Positions 1-9,628 are shown, counted from the first letter of the stretch. The stretch is DNA of 64,000 nt from Gordonia alkaliphila (GCF_023017165.1 NZ_JALKBW010000001.1:248001-312000); one strand, 5' to 3'. A program made the numbers and translations. The notes: a model not told the origin generated them from the sequence alone.

Positions 1-1
1 C

Positions 2-244
2 CTGCTCGGCGCCAACGCCGGCTGCGGCATCCCCCTCGGCGACGACTGCGTGGTGGAGGCCGGGCTCTACATCACCGCGGGCACCAAGGTGACCGGACCG
101 GACGGCAAGGTGGTCAAGGCGCGCGCACTGGCCGGCCGCAACAACCTGCTGTTCCGCCGCAATTCCCAGACCGGCACCGTCGAGGTGACCGCCTCGCAGG
201 GGGACGGCATCGAGCTCAACGAAGCCCTGCACGCCAACGACTGA
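2..244 (+). CDS. dapD: Tetrahydrodipicolinate N-succinyltransferase, C-terminal part
   Basis: The last 80 residues of a gene that begins before the window. The reading frame is open from base 2 and ends in TGA. The protein shows hexapeptide left-handed beta-helix character ([19 protein letters not shown]) followed by the conserved segment [14 protein letters not shown] near the end, typical of actinobacterial DapD. The enzyme succinylates tetrahydrodipicolinate in the succinylase branch of diaminopimelate/lysine synthesis in the cytoplasm. The convergent neighbour is dapC, which catalyses the next step of the same branch, supporting the call. The intergenic gap to the dapC stop is about 40 bases. 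Confidence 0.85.
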   Translation: MLGANAGCGIPLGDDCVVEAGLYITAGTKVTGPDGKVVKARALAGRNNLLFRRNSQTGTVEVTASQGDGIELNEALHAND

Positions 245-283
245 TGTCCTCCGGCGCCGCGCCGCCCGCCTTTTCGGCCGTAC

Positions 284-1390
284 TCAGGCTAGGCGGGCGG
301 CCGCGGCGGCGACGCGTTCGTCGGTGGCGGTGAACGCCATCCGAATGTGGCGGGCGCCCTGCGGTCCGTAGAAGTCGCCGGGGGCCACCAGGATGCCGCG
401 CTCGGCGAGCCAGTCGACGGTCGCACGCGCGTCGTCGCCCCGCGTGGCCCACAGGTAGAGGCCTGCCTCGGAGTGGTCGACGGTGAACCCCGCCGCGCCC
501 AATGCGGCCTTCAGGGTGTCGCGGCGCAGGCGGTAGCGCTCGCGCTGCTCGTTCACGTGCACGTCGTCGTTCAGGGCGGCGATCATCGCCCCCTGCACCG
601 GGTACGGCACGATCATGCCCGCGTGCTTGCGCACCGCGAGGAGCTCGGCGATGAGCGCGGTGTCTCCGGCCAGGAAACCGGCCCGGTAGGAGGCGAGATT
701 GGAGACCTTGGACAGCGAGTGCACGGCGATCAGGCCGGTGTGGTCGCCGCCGCAGATCGCCGGATCCAGGATCGAGACGGCCGGGGTGTCCCAGGCCAAG
801 CCCAGGTAGCACTCATCGGAGACCACCACGACGCCGCGCTCGCGCGCCCACGCGACCACCTTGCGCAGGTGGTCCGCCGGCAGCACCTTGCCCGTCGGGT
901 TCGACGGCGAGTTCAGGAACAGCAGCGCCGGGCGCTCCGGCCCCACCGCCACCGTCGAGTCGGCGCGGAGCACACGTGCACCGGCGAGCAGCGCGCCGAC
1001 CTCATAGGTCGGGTACGCCACCTCGGGGATCACCACCAGGTCGCCGGCGGGTACGCCCAGCTGTGCGGGCAACCCGGCGATGGCTTCCTTGGTGCCGATC
1101 ACCGGGAGGATCGACGACTCGTCCAGCCCGTCGATGCCGAAGCGCCGAGCGAGCGCGGCGACGGCGGCGTCGCGCAGTTCACGGGTGCCGACGGTCGCGG
1201 GATAGCCGGGGAACTCCGAGGAGTCGGCGAGTGCCTGCCGGATGATCGGGTCCACCGGGTCCACCGGGGTGCCGACCGACAGGTCGACGATTCCGCCGGG
1301 GTGGGCGCTCGCCTGCGCCTTCGCGTCGGCGAGGGAGTCCCACGGGAAGTCGGGCAGCGTCGCGCTGACCGGCTGCAGGCGATGGGCCAC
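284..1390 (-). CDS. dapC: Succinyldiaminopimelate transaminase DapC
   Basis: A 368-residue fold-type I, PLP-dependent aminotransferase that converts N-succinyl-2-amino-6-ketopimelate to succinyl-diaminopimelate with glutamate. Visible motifs are the N-terminal DFPWDSL segment and VDLSVGTPVDPVD, the substrate/PLP asparagine region FLNSPSNPTGKVL (about 159-170), the SDECYLGL strand (191-198), and the Schiff-base lysine K228 in HSLSKVSNLASYRAGF. The start is GTG at 1390, two bases after the ferredoxin stop, with GAAGAAG as ribosome-binding site. The frame is open further upstream, but only as a shadow of the ferredoxin gene. It is an operon with fdxA, as in M. tuberculosis Rv1177-Rv1178. Confidence 0.9.
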   Translation of the reverse strand: MAHRLQPVSATLPDFPWDSLADAKAQASAHPGGIVDLSVGTPVDPVDPIIRQALADSSEFPGYPATVGTRELRDAAVAALARRFGIDGLDESSILPVIGTKEAIAGLPAQLGVPAGDLVVIPEVAYPTYEVGALLAGARVLRADSTVAVGPERPALLFLNSPSNPTGKVLPADHLRKVVAWARERGVVVVSDECYLGLAWDTPAVSILDPAICGGDHTGLIAVHSLSKVSNLASYRAGFLAGDTALIAELLAVRKHAGMIVPYPVQGAMIAALNDDVHVNEQRERYRLRRDTLKAALGAAGFTVDHSEAGLYLWATRGDDARATVDWLAERGILVAPGDFYGPQGARHIRMAFTATDERVAAAAARLA

Positions 1391-1392
1391 CG

Positions 1393-1719
1393 CTAGGCTT
1401 CTTCGCCCATCGGCGGCAGGTTCTTGATGAACGGCGGGTCGAAGTCGACCTTGCCGACCTTGCTGGCGCCGCCGGGCGAGCCGAGCTCGCTGAAGAAGTC
1501 GACGTTCGCCGCGTAGTAGGGCTCCCACTCGTCGGGCACGTCGTCTTCGTAGAAGATCGCCTCGACCGGGCACACCGGCTCGCACGCACCGCAGTCGACG
1601 CACTCGTCGGGCTGGATGTACAGCATCCGGCCGCCCTCGTAGATGCAGTCGACGGGGCACTCCTCCACGCACGCCCGATCGAGCACATCCACACACGGCT
1701 CAGCGATGATGTAGGTCAC
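1393..1719 (-). CDS. fdxA: 7Fe ferredoxin FdxA/FdxC
   Basis: A 108-residue ferredoxin of the mycobacterial seven-iron class that should carry one 3Fe-4S and one 4Fe-4S cluster. Cysteines are at 9, 17, 21, 25, 40, 43, 46 and 50. The second motif C-x2-C-x2-C-x3-CP (40-51) is a canonical 4Fe-4S set, whereas the first half has the longer C9-x7-C17 spacing. The acidic C-terminal extension ends FIKNLPPMGEEA, as in this family. The start is GTG at 1719, with a strong AGAGGAGAG site a few bases upstream; a longer open frame exists but lacks a site. It is a cytoplasmic electron carrier; the partner is not evident. It leads the operon with dapC. Confidence 0.9.
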   Translation of the reverse strand: MTYIIAEPCVDVLDRACVEECPVDCIYEGGRMLYIQPDECVDCGACEPVCPVEAIFYEDDVPDEWEPYYAANVDFFSELGSPGGASKVGKVDFDPPFIKNLPPMGEEA

Positions 1720-1918
1720 GACGTCTCTCCTCTTCACACACGCCAGAACTCCGGTTCGAGGGCTGATCGCACCGGAAAGTCTCAGACAACTATGACAGCC
1801 TAACCGGCATGCCGCCGAGGTCTGCATCGGCGACGCGGGCATACCCCCTCACCGGCGCGGATTTATGCGCAGCCCGAGAAAAACGAGAGTGAACAAGCCC
1901 ACACCAGTCCCGGAATAG

Positions 1919-1934
1919 ATACCCCCGTGGGTAT
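1919..1934. promoter_or_regulatory. CsoR/CstR-like palindromic operator
   Basis: ATACCC-CCGT-GGGTAT is a perfect 6+6 bp inverted repeat. It overlaps a possible -10 hexamer TAGATA (1916-1921) and lies 26 bases before the reductase start, a position suited to repression. Persulfide-sensing CsoR-family repressors (CstR type) bind G/C-tract palindromes with ATACCC/GGGTAT arms, and the controlled gene encodes a persulfide-related enzyme. No csoR-like regulator gene is in the window, so the trans-acting factor is inferred. Confidence 0.55.
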
Positions 1935-1959
1935 AGTTGGACCCACGGAGGAGGCAATC

Positions 1960-3609
1960 ATGAGAATTGTTGTGGTCGGCGGCGTCGCCGGCGGAATGAG
2001 CGCTGCGGCGCGGGCCCGGCGATTGGACGAGAACGCTGAGATCATCGTTTTCGAACGCGGCGAACATCCCTCGTTCGCCAACTGCGGCCTGCCCTACTAC
2101 GTCAGCGGCGAGATCACCGACCGCGCGGACCTGCTGGTGCAGACCCCGGAATCGCTGCGCGAAGCGCTCGACATCGACGTGCGCATCCGCCACGACGTGA
2201 TCGCCGTGGACCCCGCGGCCAAGACCGTGCAGGTGCGCAGCGACGCCGGCGTCGAGACGGTGGCCTACGACGCCCTCGTGCTCTCCCCCGGCGCCTCCGC
2301 CATCCGCCCGCCGCTGCCCGGCCTCGACTCCCCGCGCGTGCAGACGCTGCGGACGGTGGGCGATGCCGTGCAGATGCGCGACACCGTCACCGACGGCGCC
2401 CAGCGTGCCGTCGTGCTCGGTGCGGGCTTCATCGGCCTCGAGGCCGCCGAGGGCCTGCGCATGCAGGGCCTGGCCGTCGACGTCGTGGAACTGGCCCCGC
2501 ACGTGCTGCCTCCCCTGGAGTCGGAGATCGCCGCCCGGATCAGCGCCGAGCTGACCGCGATGGGCATCACCGTCCACGAGGGCGTGGGCGCCACCGCCAT
2601 CGAGTCGGGATCCGACGAGGACGTCGTCGTGCTCGCCGATGGCACGCGGATCCCCGCCGACGTGGTGGTCCTCTCGGTCGGCGTGCGTCCGGACACCCAG
2701 GTATTCCTCGACGCCGGTGTGGCCGACGAGCGCGGCGCGCTCATCGTCGACGAACACGGTCGCACCAACCTCGACGGCATCTGGGCCGTCGGCGACGCCG
2801 TGATCTCCACTGACCGGATCACCGGTCTGCGCCGCCCGGTCGCGCTGGCCGGTCCGGCCAACCGTGCCGGACGCCTGGTGGCCGATCACATCGTCAACCC
2901 GGACACCGCGCGGCCGATCCCCCATCCGCTGGGCACCGCCATCGTCCGCGTCGGCTCGCTGACCGCCGCCCTGACCGGCGCCAATCGCAGCGCCCTGGAC
3001 GCCGCGGGCATCGAGTACCGCACCATTCACCTGCACGCAGACAACCACGCCGGCTACTTCCCCGGCGCCGTCCAGATGAGCCTGCTGGTGCACCTGCGCA
3101 CCTCCGACGGCCTGATCCTGGGCGCGCAGGGCGTGGGCCCGGACGGTGTGGACAAGCGGATCGACGTGTTCGCCACCGCCATCGCCAACCGGATGACCGG
3201 CCCCGAGCTCATCGACCTGGACCTGGCCTACGCACCGCCGTACGGCTCGGCCAAGGACCCGGTGAACCTGGCCGGCATGATCGCCGAGAACGTGCTCGAC
3301 GGTGAGCTGGACCTCTGGTACGCCGATCAGCTCGACGAGCCCGGCTACTTCCTCCTGGATGCGCGCAGCCGGGAGGAGTACGACGAGGGCCACGTCGACG
3401 GCGCCCTGCTGGTGCCGCACACCCAGGTGCGCGAGCGCCTGGACGAGATCCGCGAGGCCGCGGCCGGCCGCCCGATCCGCGTGTACTGCCAGAGCGGCAA
3501 GCGCAGCTACCTGGCCTACCGGATCCTCCGGCAGTCCGGCCTGGAATCGGCCAACCTGTCCGGCGGCATGCTCACCCTGCGTGCCGTCCACCCCGAACTG
3601 GTCCCCTGA
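1960..3609 (+). CDS. CoA-disulfide/persulfide reductase with C-terminal rhodanese domain
   Basis: 549 residues. Residues 1 to about 450 are an FAD/NAD(P)H pyridine nucleotide-disulfide reductase of the CoADR/Npsr type: FAD dinucleotide motif GGVAGG (7-12), single redox cysteine C42 in SFANCGLPYYVSG, second nucleotide-binding motif VLGAGFIGLEAAEGLR, and FAD-binding WAVGDAV. Residues about 455-549 form a rhodanese domain with active-site cysteine C510 in YCQSGKRS. Such fusions reduce CoA persulfides, CoA disulfide or polysulfide in sulfide/persulfide detoxification. The start is ATG 1960 with an ACGGAGGAG site; an upstream in-frame GTG at 1927 lies inside the operator and was not chosen. It is followed after 44 bases by a small Cys-rich gene, probably cotranscribed. 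Confidence 0.88.
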   Translation: MRIVVVGGVAGGMSAAARARRLDENAEIIVFERGEHPSFANCGLPYYVSGEITDRADLLVQTPESLREALDIDVRIRHDVIAVDPAAKTVQVRSDAGVETVAYDALVLSPGASAIRPPLPGLDSPRVQTLRTVGDAVQMRDTVTDGAQRAVVLGAGFIGLEAAEGLRMQGLAVDVVELAPHVLPPLESEIAARISAELTAMGITVHEGVGATAIESGSDEDVVVLADGTRIPADVVVLSVGVRPDTQVFLDAGVADERGALIVDEHGRTNLDGIWAVGDAVISTDRITGLRRPVALAGPANRAGRLVADHIVNPDTARPIPHPLGTAIVRVGSLTAALTGANRSALDAAGIEYRTIHLHADNHAGYFPGAVQMSLLVHLRTSDGLILGAQGVGPDGVDKRIDVFATAIANRMTGPELIDLDLAYAPPYGSAKDPVNLAGMIAENVLDGELDLWYADQLDEPGYFLLDARSREEYDEGHVDGALLVPHTQVRERLDEIREAAAGRPIRVYCQSGKRSYLAYRILRQSGLESANLSGGMLTLRAVHPELVP

Positions 3610-3653
3610 CCACCCTGCAGATCCCCCGATCAGTCACTTTTAGGAGAACCATC

Positions 3654-3812
3654 ATGTGTCAGCAAGCCACCTGCAAGACCTGCGGCAAAGTCACCTGGCG
3701 CGGCTGCGGCCAGCACGTCGACCAAGTGATGCGCGGCGTGCCCGCCAGCAAGCGCTGCCCGGGCCACGAGAAGCAGCCCGGCCGTCTCGCCAAGATGTTC
3801 GGCGCCCGCTGA
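3654..3812 (+). CDS. Small Cys-rich protein (52 aa)
   Basis: A 52-residue protein starting MCQQATCKTCGKVTWRGCG, with cysteines at 2, 7, 10, 18 and 35 and histidines at 21 and 38. The start is supported by TAGGAG 8 bases upstream. Short proteins of this type are common in actinobacteria, but I know of no assigned function. The C-x2-C plus later Cys/His residues suggest a zinc- or metal-binding knuckle, or a persulfide carrier. Its position directly behind the reductase-rhodanese gene, under the same predicted operator, links it to sulfur or metal stress. It is too short to be reported by default ORF length filters. Confidence 0.65.
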   Translation: MCQQATCKTCGKVTWRGCGQHVDQVMRGVPASKRCPGHEKQPGRLAKMFGAR

Positions 3813-3833
3813 GCCGAGCCTCAGCCACTCAGT

Positions 3834-3866
3834 AGCCCAGCCCGGAGGACGCCTCCGGGCTGGGCT
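3834..3866. terminator. Bidirectional terminator hairpin
   Basis: A perfect 15-bp stem (AGCCCAGCCCGGAGG and its complement) with a 3-base ACG loop lies in the gap between the convergent small Cys-rich gene and fbiC. It has no long U-tract on either side, as is usual in high-GC actinobacteria. It should end transcription from both directions. Confidence 0.75.
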
Positions 3867-3884
3867 GCCGCCTTCCGGCTCGGA

Positions 3885-6449
3885 TCAGTCGACGACGGCG
3901 AGGGTGGGGCGAGCGGCGACGGGTGAGTCGACGCGGCCGTACTCGGTGCTCCGCTGGCGCGGGGTGCGGCCGATGCCCTCGACGATCTCGTGCAGTTCGG
4001 CGACGGTCTTCTCCGAGCCGTGCGCCGAGCCCGCCATCCGGGAGATGGTCTCCTCCATCAGGGTGCCGCCGAGGTCGTCGGCGCCGCCGCGCAGCATCGC
4101 GCGTGTGCCTTCCACGCCCAACTTCACCCAGCTGGTCTGGATGTGGTCGATCCGGCCGTGCAGCATGATCCGCGCCAGCGCGTGCACGGCCCGGTTGTCC
4201 CGCTGCGTGGGGCCGGGTCGCGAGGCGCCGGCCAGGTAGAGCGGCGACGACTGGTGCACGAAGGGCAGCGGCACGAACTCGGTGAACCCGCCGGTGCGGT
4301 CCTGGATGTCGCGCAGCACGTTCAGGTGCCCCACCCAGTGCCGGGGCGCGTCGACGTGGCCGTACATCATCGTCGAACTCGAGCGCAGGCCCACCTCGTG
4401 CGCCGTGGTGATCACGTCGATCCACGACGCGGTCGGCAGCTTGCCCTTGGTGAGCACCCACCGCACCTCGTCGTCGAGGATCTCGGCGGCGGTGCCCGGA
4501 ATGGAGTCGAGCCCGGCTTCACGCAGACCGAGCAGCCACTCGCGTACCGACTCGCCGGAGCGGGCGGCGCCGTTCACCACTTCCATCGGACTGAAGGCGT
4601 GCACGTGCATGGACGGCACCCGGGCCTTCACGGCGCGCACGATGTCGGCGTACCCGGAGGCCGGCAGCTCGGGATCGATGCCGCCCTGCATGCACACCTC
4701 GGTGGCGCCGGCGAGGTGCGCCTGGAACGCCCGGTCGCCCACCTCTTCGGTGGACAGCGTGAAGGCATCCTCGTCGCCCTTGCGCTGGGCGAACGCGCAG
4801 AACCGGCAGCCGGTGTAACAGATGTTGGTGAAGTTGATGTTCCGGTTCACCACGTACGTGACGTCGTCGCCCACCACGTCCGCGCGGATCGCATCCGCCA
4901 GGGCTGCCAGGGCTTCGAGGCCGTCGCCGTCGACGGTGGCCAGCGTCAGGTATTCGTCGTCGGACAGTCCGGCCGGGTCGTTCTCGGCGCGGGCGAGGGC
5001 ACTGGCCACCTCGGAGTCGAGGCGGCGCGGCGCCCCCTGGTCGCCGAGCGCGAGCACCTGCTCGCGGATAGTGTCCCAGTCGCCGAAGGCGCTGCCGAGG
5101 TCACTGCGGGTCTCGGTGTTGCGGCCGTCGACGTCGATCTCGGTGTTCAGATCGATGCGGCCCGACGACCCCCACTCCTCGTCCGGCTCCTGCCACGGCA
5201 GCCCGGTGGGCAGCACGTCGCGGGCCAGCCCGGTGACGGGATCGGACAGCGCGGCCACGTGACCGGCGATCCGCGGGTCGATCCACGGCTGGCCGGCCAG
5301 CACGTAGCGCGGCTGCGCGGCGATCCGCTCGGTCAGCGTGTATCCGCCCGCCGCGGTGATGCGCGCCAGATCGTCGAGGTTGGGCCACGGGCGTTCCGGG
5401 TTGACGTGGTCGGGGGTCAGCGGCGAGACGCCGCCCCAGTCGTCCACGCCGGCCGCGATCAGCGCGCGACATTCGTTCTCCGACACCAGGTTCGGCGGCG
5501 CCTGAATCCGCATCTTCGGCCCCAGCAGCAGGCGGGCCACCGCGACCGACGCGAGGAACTCGCTCATCTCGGCGTCCGGCACCGCGCCCATGGCGGTGTC
5601 CGGCTTGGCCCGGAAGTTCTGGACGATCACCTCTTGCACCTGCCCGAAAGCCTTGTGCACCTTGCGGATCTCCAGGATCGAGTCGGCGCGCTCGAAGCGC
5701 GTCTCCCCGATACCGACCAGGATCCCGGTGGTGAACGGCACGGACAGGCGCCCGGCGTCGACCAGCACGCGCTTGCGGACCTCGGGGTCCTTGTCCGGAC
5801 TGCCGTAGTGGCATTCGCCCTTGTCGGTGAACAGCCGCCGCGCCGTGGTCTCGAGCATCATGCCCATCGACGGTGCGACGGGCTTGAGCCGGTTGATCTC
5901 CTCCCAGCTCATCACGCCGGGATTCAGGTGCGGCAGCAGACCGGTCTCTTCGAGTACCCGGATCGACGCGGCGCGCACGTAGTCGAGCGTCGAGTCGTAG
6001 CCGCGCTCGTCGAGCCACTGGGCCGCGGCGGGCCAGCGGTCCTCGGGCCGGTCGCCGAGGGTGAAGAGCGCTTCCTTGCAGCCGAGTGCGGCGCCCTCGC
6101 GGGCCAGCGCCACCACTTCGTCGAGTTCGAGGAACGCGCCCTGTCCGGCGCGGGCCAGTTTGCCCGGCACGGTGACGAAGGTGCAGTAGTGGCAGCGGTC
6201 GCGGCACAGGCGGGTCAGCGGGATGAAGACCTTGCGCGAATAGGTGATCTGCCCGGCCCGCCCGTCGGCTTCCAGGCCGGCGTCACGGACGCGGGCGGCC
6301 GCCTCGCAGAGGGCGGTCAGATCGTCCCCGCGCGCGGCCATCAGGACCGCGGCCTCGTCCTGATTGAGGGTGACGCCGTCGTGCGCCCGACGAAGAGCGC
6401 GCCGCAGTGCCGAGGGGGTGGGATCGACTTCGAGGGTCACACGACCCAC
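3885..6449 (-). CDS. fbiC: F420 deazaflavin synthase FbiC (CofG-CofH fusion)
   Basis: An 854-residue fusion of two radical-SAM enzymes that together make 7,8-didemethyl-8-hydroxy-5-deazariboflavin (Fo), the chromophore of coenzyme F420, from a tyrosine and a flavin precursor. The first 4Fe-4S motif is C82-x3-C86-x2-C89 (CRDRCHYC). The second, CYTGCRFC, is at about 543-550. The two halves correspond to CofG (N-terminal) and CofH (C-terminal), the actinobacterial arrangement. The start is GTG 6449 ([10 protein letters not shown]). The gene lies 19 bases after the small membrane protein gene on the same strand, and the mshB-fbiC neighbourhood matches the M. tuberculosis Rv1170-Rv1173 area. Confidence 0.95.
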   Translation of the reverse strand: MGRVTLEVDPTPSALRRALRRAHDGVTLNQDEAAVLMAARGDDLTALCEAAARVRDAGLEADGRAGQITYSRKVFIPLTRLCRDRCHYCTFVTVPGKLARAGQGAFLELDEVVALAREGAALGCKEALFTLGDRPEDRWPAAAQWLDERGYDSTLDYVRAASIRVLEETGLLPHLNPGVMSWEEINRLKPVAPSMGMMLETTARRLFTDKGECHYGSPDKDPEVRKRVLVDAGRLSVPFTTGILVGIGETRFERADSILEIRKVHKAFGQVQEVIVQNFRAKPDTAMGAVPDAEMSEFLASVAVARLLLGPKMRIQAPPNLVSENECRALIAAGVDDWGGVSPLTPDHVNPERPWPNLDDLARITAAGGYTLTERIAAQPRYVLAGQPWIDPRIAGHVAALSDPVTGLARDVLPTGLPWQEPDEEWGSSGRIDLNTEIDVDGRNTETRSDLGSAFGDWDTIREQVLALGDQGAPRRLDSEVASALARAENDPAGLSDDEYLTLATVDGDGLEALAALADAIRADVVGDDVTYVVNRNINFTNICYTGCRFCAFAQRKGDEDAFTLSTEEVGDRAFQAHLAGATEVCMQGGIDPELPASGYADIVRAVKARVPSMHVHAFSPMEVVNGAARSGESVREWLLGLREAGLDSIPGTAAEILDDEVRWVLTKGKLPTASWIDVITTAHEVGLRSSSTMMYGHVDAPRHWVGHLNVLRDIQDRTGGFTEFVPLPFVHQSSPLYLAGASRPGPTQRDNRAVHALARIMLHGRIDHIQTSWVKLGVEGTRAMLRGGADDLGGTLMEETISRMAGSAHGSEKTVAELHEIVEGIGRTPRQRSTEYGRVDSPVAARPTLAVVD

Positions 6450-6468
6450 TGTAGACAGCCGTGCTTCC

Positions 6469-6810
6469 TCACCGCAGACGGGCGGCGACCGAGGCGGGCA
6501 GCCCCAGGCCGAACAGCAGCATCAGCAGCATCGGGAGCCCGGTGATCCACCCGGGGAAGTCGCCGGGGATAGGCATCATCGCCACGATCATCACCACCCC
6601 GGACACGGCCAGCGGCGCGAATCGCCACGCGGAATCGGTGTACTGCGCGGCCAGCCACACCAGGCCGAAGTTGCCGAGTCCGGCCAGCAGCGCGGTCACC
6701 GGGAACGGCACCGGCCCCACCGAGATCATCAGGAAGGCGCAGCAGAGCACGGTCAGGAGGCCGGCGGCCACCGTCACCAGTGCCAGTTCGACGCGCTCGC
6801 CCGCGGTCAC
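6469..6810 (-). CDS. Small four-helix membrane protein downstream of mshB
   Basis: 113 residues with four predicted transmembrane segments (about 8-30, 36-56, 63-80, 88-108) and no charged catalytic motif. The start GTG (6810) overlaps the mshB stop in GTGA, so it is translationally coupled to mshB. A conserved small membrane protein follows mshB in mycobacteria too (Rv1171 position). The function is unknown; the coupling to mycothiol synthesis is contextual only. Confidence 0.75.
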   Translation of the reverse strand: MTAGERVELALVTVAAGLLTVLCCAFLMISVGPVPFPVTALLAGLGNFGLVWLAAQYTDSAWRFAPLAVSGVVMIVAMMPIPGDFPGWITGLPMLLMLLFGLGLPASVAARLR

Positions 6811-7679
6811 GGCAGACCCGCGAACAGATCGGTCTCGCGCTGCGCCGGGGTGTCGAGGTCGTCGCCGACCCGCAGGAAGTACTCGGTCGGCAGGATCGGC
6901 TGGATGATGTTGTTGCTCAGCGCGAACTCGGTGCCCGACGGCGCCACCGTGATCTGGGTGGCGTGCGCCGCCAGTCCGGCGACCTTGGCCGCGTACACGT
7001 CGGAGACGTCCACCGCGGCACCGATCGCCTCGTCCGGGTAGCTGGCCAGCTCACCGGGCTCCGGTCGACGCCAGCCGGCGGGCACATCGCCGATGCGCGC
7101 CTGCCCGGCGGCCAGTCCCCCCGCTTCGGTGACCGATTCGTAGACCTTGGCGCCGTGCCCCAGTTCCGCGGCGGCCAGCGGGATCGCCAGGTGCGAGATC
7201 TCGTGCACCCGCATGTGGTCGGGGTGCCCGTACGTGCCTGCGACGTCGTAGGTGACGATCACGTGCGGATCGAAGGCGACGATCTCGTCGGCCAGGGTCC
7301 GCGCCAGCAGGTCGGCGTCGGCCTGCACCAGCGCCCGCGGGTGCTGCGCCGACGGGGTGCCCGCCATGCCCGAATCCCGCCACCGGCCGGCGCCGCCGAG
7401 AAAGCGCGGTCGCACCGGCGCACATCCGGGCGGCGTGAGGGCGGCGAGCGCGGCCGTCAGTTCGGAGATCCGGAAACCGCCGAGTTGATCGGCGCGATCG
7501 GCGATGAGCTCGGCCCATTCGTCACCGATCACCTCGCCCTCTTCCCCGAGCGTGAAGGTGAGGACGCGGACGTCCACGCCCGCGGCCAGGTAGTGCGCGA
7601 TGATGCCGCCGGTCATGATCGACTCGTCGTCCGGGTGCGCGTGCAGCACCAACAGGCGCCGTCGGCCGACTGCGGTCAC
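6807..7679 (-). CDS. mshB: Mycothiol deacetylase MshB (GlcNAc-Ins deacetylase)
   Basis: A 290-residue LmbE/PIG-L family zinc deacetylase. It removes the acetyl group from GlcNAc-myo-inositol, the second enzymatic stage of mycothiol synthesis. The N-terminal motif HAHPDDES gives zinc ligands H15 and D18 with catalytic D17. A later GHPDHMRVHEI segment supplies the third histidine ligand. I chose GTG 7679: it overlaps the lpqW stop in GTGA, has a GGAGG site about 7 bases before it, and leaves 12 residues before the motif, close to characterised MshB. A GTG at 7691 in the same frame would add four residues. Confidence 0.92.
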   Translation of the reverse strand: MTAVGRRRLLVLHAHPDDESIMTGGIIAHYLAAGVDVRVLTFTLGEEGEVIGDEWAELIADRADQLGGFRISELTAALAALTPPGCAPVRPRFLGGAGRWRDSGMAGTPSAQHPRALVQADADLLARTLADEIVAFDPHVIVTYDVAGTYGHPDHMRVHEISHLAIPLAAAELGHGAKVYESVTEAGGLAAGQARIGDVPAGWRRPEPGELASYPDEAIGAAVDVSDVYAAKVAGLAAHATQITVAPSGTEFALSNNIIQPILPTEYFLRVGDDLDTPAQRETDLFAGLP

Positions 7680-9613
7680 GACTGCCTCCACGCCACGGCG
7701 TCACCGAAGATGCCGACCTGCATCGGGCCGGTCACCGGCACCCCGGTCACCTTGTCGGTGACGGCGACGAACACCGAGTCCTGGTAGATCGGCAGGTACA
7801 CCGCCTTGGCGGCCAGCAGCGGTTCGGCGGTGGTCAGCGTGGCGGTCGGATCGGACTCGGTCATCGCGGTCGCGGCCAGGGCGATCAGCTCCGGGTCGCA
7901 GAGACCGGAGATGTTGCCGATGTAGCTCGCGTCCGGGTCGGACTCGCCCTCGTCCTTCGTGCCGGACGGTGCCGGCGTACCGGCCGAGCCGGTGGGCGTG
8001 GGCAGCACGCTGTGGTCGACGGCCGGATCGGCCTCCGGTTCCACGGTGTGCGCACCCGATTCGGTGCCAGCGGGCGGCTCCTGACAGCCCACCTGGGAGG
8101 CCAGTGCCGCGGCCGGGTCGATACCGGCGGAGGCCCAGCCCACCACGAGGTCGACCTCGGCGCGGGAGAGCGCCTGGCCGTACAGCTCGGTGTTGCTCAG
8201 CCCGCGGACCGCCGCGCGCACGCCTTGGCCGCGCAGTTGGTCGGCGATGTTCTCGGCGGCGGACATCGCGCGCTGATCGGTGTTCGTGGCGCCGATCTGC
8301 ACCACCAGCGGCCTGCCGTCCTTCAGATACGGCGCGACGCCGTACGGAAGTTCCGGTGCGTTCTTCACCGCGGTGGTGGTGGGCGGCGCGCTGGTCGTGG
8401 GGACCTCGCTCGACGGCTGCACCGAACTGCTCGTCCCGGGCGTCTTCGGCGCGGGACGCTCGCGGGGCACGCCCCGCTCGTAACCGGCCGAGGTGAGCCA
8501 GCGGTGCACCTGGTCGGCGCTCGGGCGGGCGCGATCGACCTCGAAGTAGCCGCGCTCGGACGGCGCGTACACGGTGTTCGCGAACGGCGCGACCACGTCG
8601 TCGCCGGCCGCGGCCGCGGTGATCACGCCGCCGTTGAGCATGCCGAGGACGGCCTGCCGCACCGGCAGCTCCTTCATGACCGAGGCGCGCGTGTTCAGGT
8701 TCACCACCAGCGTTCGGGTGGCGGGGGTGCGAGCGCTGCGGACCCCGGGGATCGCCGACAGTTCGGCGGCGCTCGCCGGTCCGGCCGTCAACGACGCCAC
8801 GTCGGTGTCGCCGTTGCGGACGGTCTGCGCCATCTGCGGCTCGGTGCCCGCGCGACGGAGCACCACCTGGTCCAGGGCCGGCGGCGTGCGCCAGTACCGA
8901 TCGTTGCGGATCAGCCGCACCTCGTCGCGGGCCCGGTCGATCGAGTAGACCGAGAACGGCCCGGCGGTCACCGGCTTGCCCTTGTCCATCCCGGTCTGGA
9001 AACCGATCGGATCCGACCGCAGCTTGTGACTCGGGAGCAGGTTGGTGAACAGCTCGCGCCACGCCGGGTACTCGTCGAAGAAGGTCACCGCGACCACCTT
9101 GCCGCCACCGGAGGTCTGCACGTTCTTGATCGCGCGGTAACCGGCCTGACCGACGACGTTGGGCTGGCGCGCCATCTGCTGCCAGAGGTACGCGAAATCG
9201 TCGCCGGTCACCGGCAGTCCGTCGGACCACTGGGCGTCGTTCACCAGGTGATAGGTCACCGTGAACGGCTCAGTGCTGGTCACCTCCGCGGAGGTGAGCA
9301 GGACGTCGTTGAGCCGCCACACCTCGCCGGCCGGGGTGCTCTCCGGGACGAACGCGCTCGGCAGCGTCATCGCCGCGATCGCCGTGGTCACCACGCTCTG
9401 ATCGGCACCCAGGTGCGGATTGAAACCGGCGCCGATCGAGTCCGTGGCGAGGTAGACGGTCCGCTCGTCCGGATACTCGTTCGGCGTGGGAGTCTGCAGG
9501 GTCTCCCGAACCGGCGGAGGCGGATCACTCATGCAAGCGGTCGCACTCACCGCGACCAGACCGGCCATGGCCGCCACGGTGCTACGACGCCCGAACCGCG
9601 CCCATCGACTCAT
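7676..9613 (-). CDS. lpqW: Lipoprotein LpqW, oligopeptide-binding-protein fold
   Basis: A 645-residue exported lipoprotein. The signal peptide ends in the lipobox VSATAC with lipidated cysteine C27. The mature protein has the family 5 extracellular solute-binding fold typical of ABC peptide-binding proteins (YHLVNDAQWSDGLPVTGDDF, and the DQVVLRRAGTE strand). A low-complexity Pro/Thr/Ser insert lies at about 390-415, with a second such stretch before residue 560. Mycobacterial LpqW has no cognate permease and controls partitioning of phosphatidylinositol mannosides into lipoarabinomannan. The position next to mshB and typA matches Rv1166. The start ATG 9613 has an AGGAG site. The 3' end is coupled to mshB. 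Confidence 0.85.
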   Translation of the reverse strand: MSRWARFGRRSTVAAMAGLVAVSATACMSDPPPPVRETLQTPTPNEYPDERTVYLATDSIGAGFNPHLGADQSVVTTAIAAMTLPSAFVPESTPAGEVWRLNDVLLTSAEVTSTEPFTVTYHLVNDAQWSDGLPVTGDDFAYLWQQMARQPNVVGQAGYRAIKNVQTSGGGKVVAVTFFDEYPAWRELFTNLLPSHKLRSDPIGFQTGMDKGKPVTAGPFSVYSIDRARDEVRLIRNDRYWRTPPALDQVVLRRAGTEPQMAQTVRNGDTDVASLTAGPASAAELSAIPGVRSARTPATRTLVVNLNTRASVMKELPVRQAVLGMLNGGVITAAAAGDDVVAPFANTVYAPSERGYFEVDRARPSADQVHRWLTSAGYERGVPRERPAPKTPGTSSSVQPSSEVPTTSAPPTTTAVKNAPELPYGVAPYLKDGRPLVVQIGATNTDQRAMSAAENIADQLRGQGVRAAVRGLSNTELYGQALSRAEVDLVVGWASAGIDPAAALASQVGCQEPPAGTESGAHTVEPEADPAVDHSVLPTPTGSAGTPAPSGTKDEGESDPDASYIGNISGLCDPELIALAATAMTESDPTATLTTAEPLLAAKAVYLPIYQDSVFVAVTDKVTGVPVTGPMQVGIFGDAVAWRQS

Positions 9614-9628
9614 CGGACTCCTCGCTCG

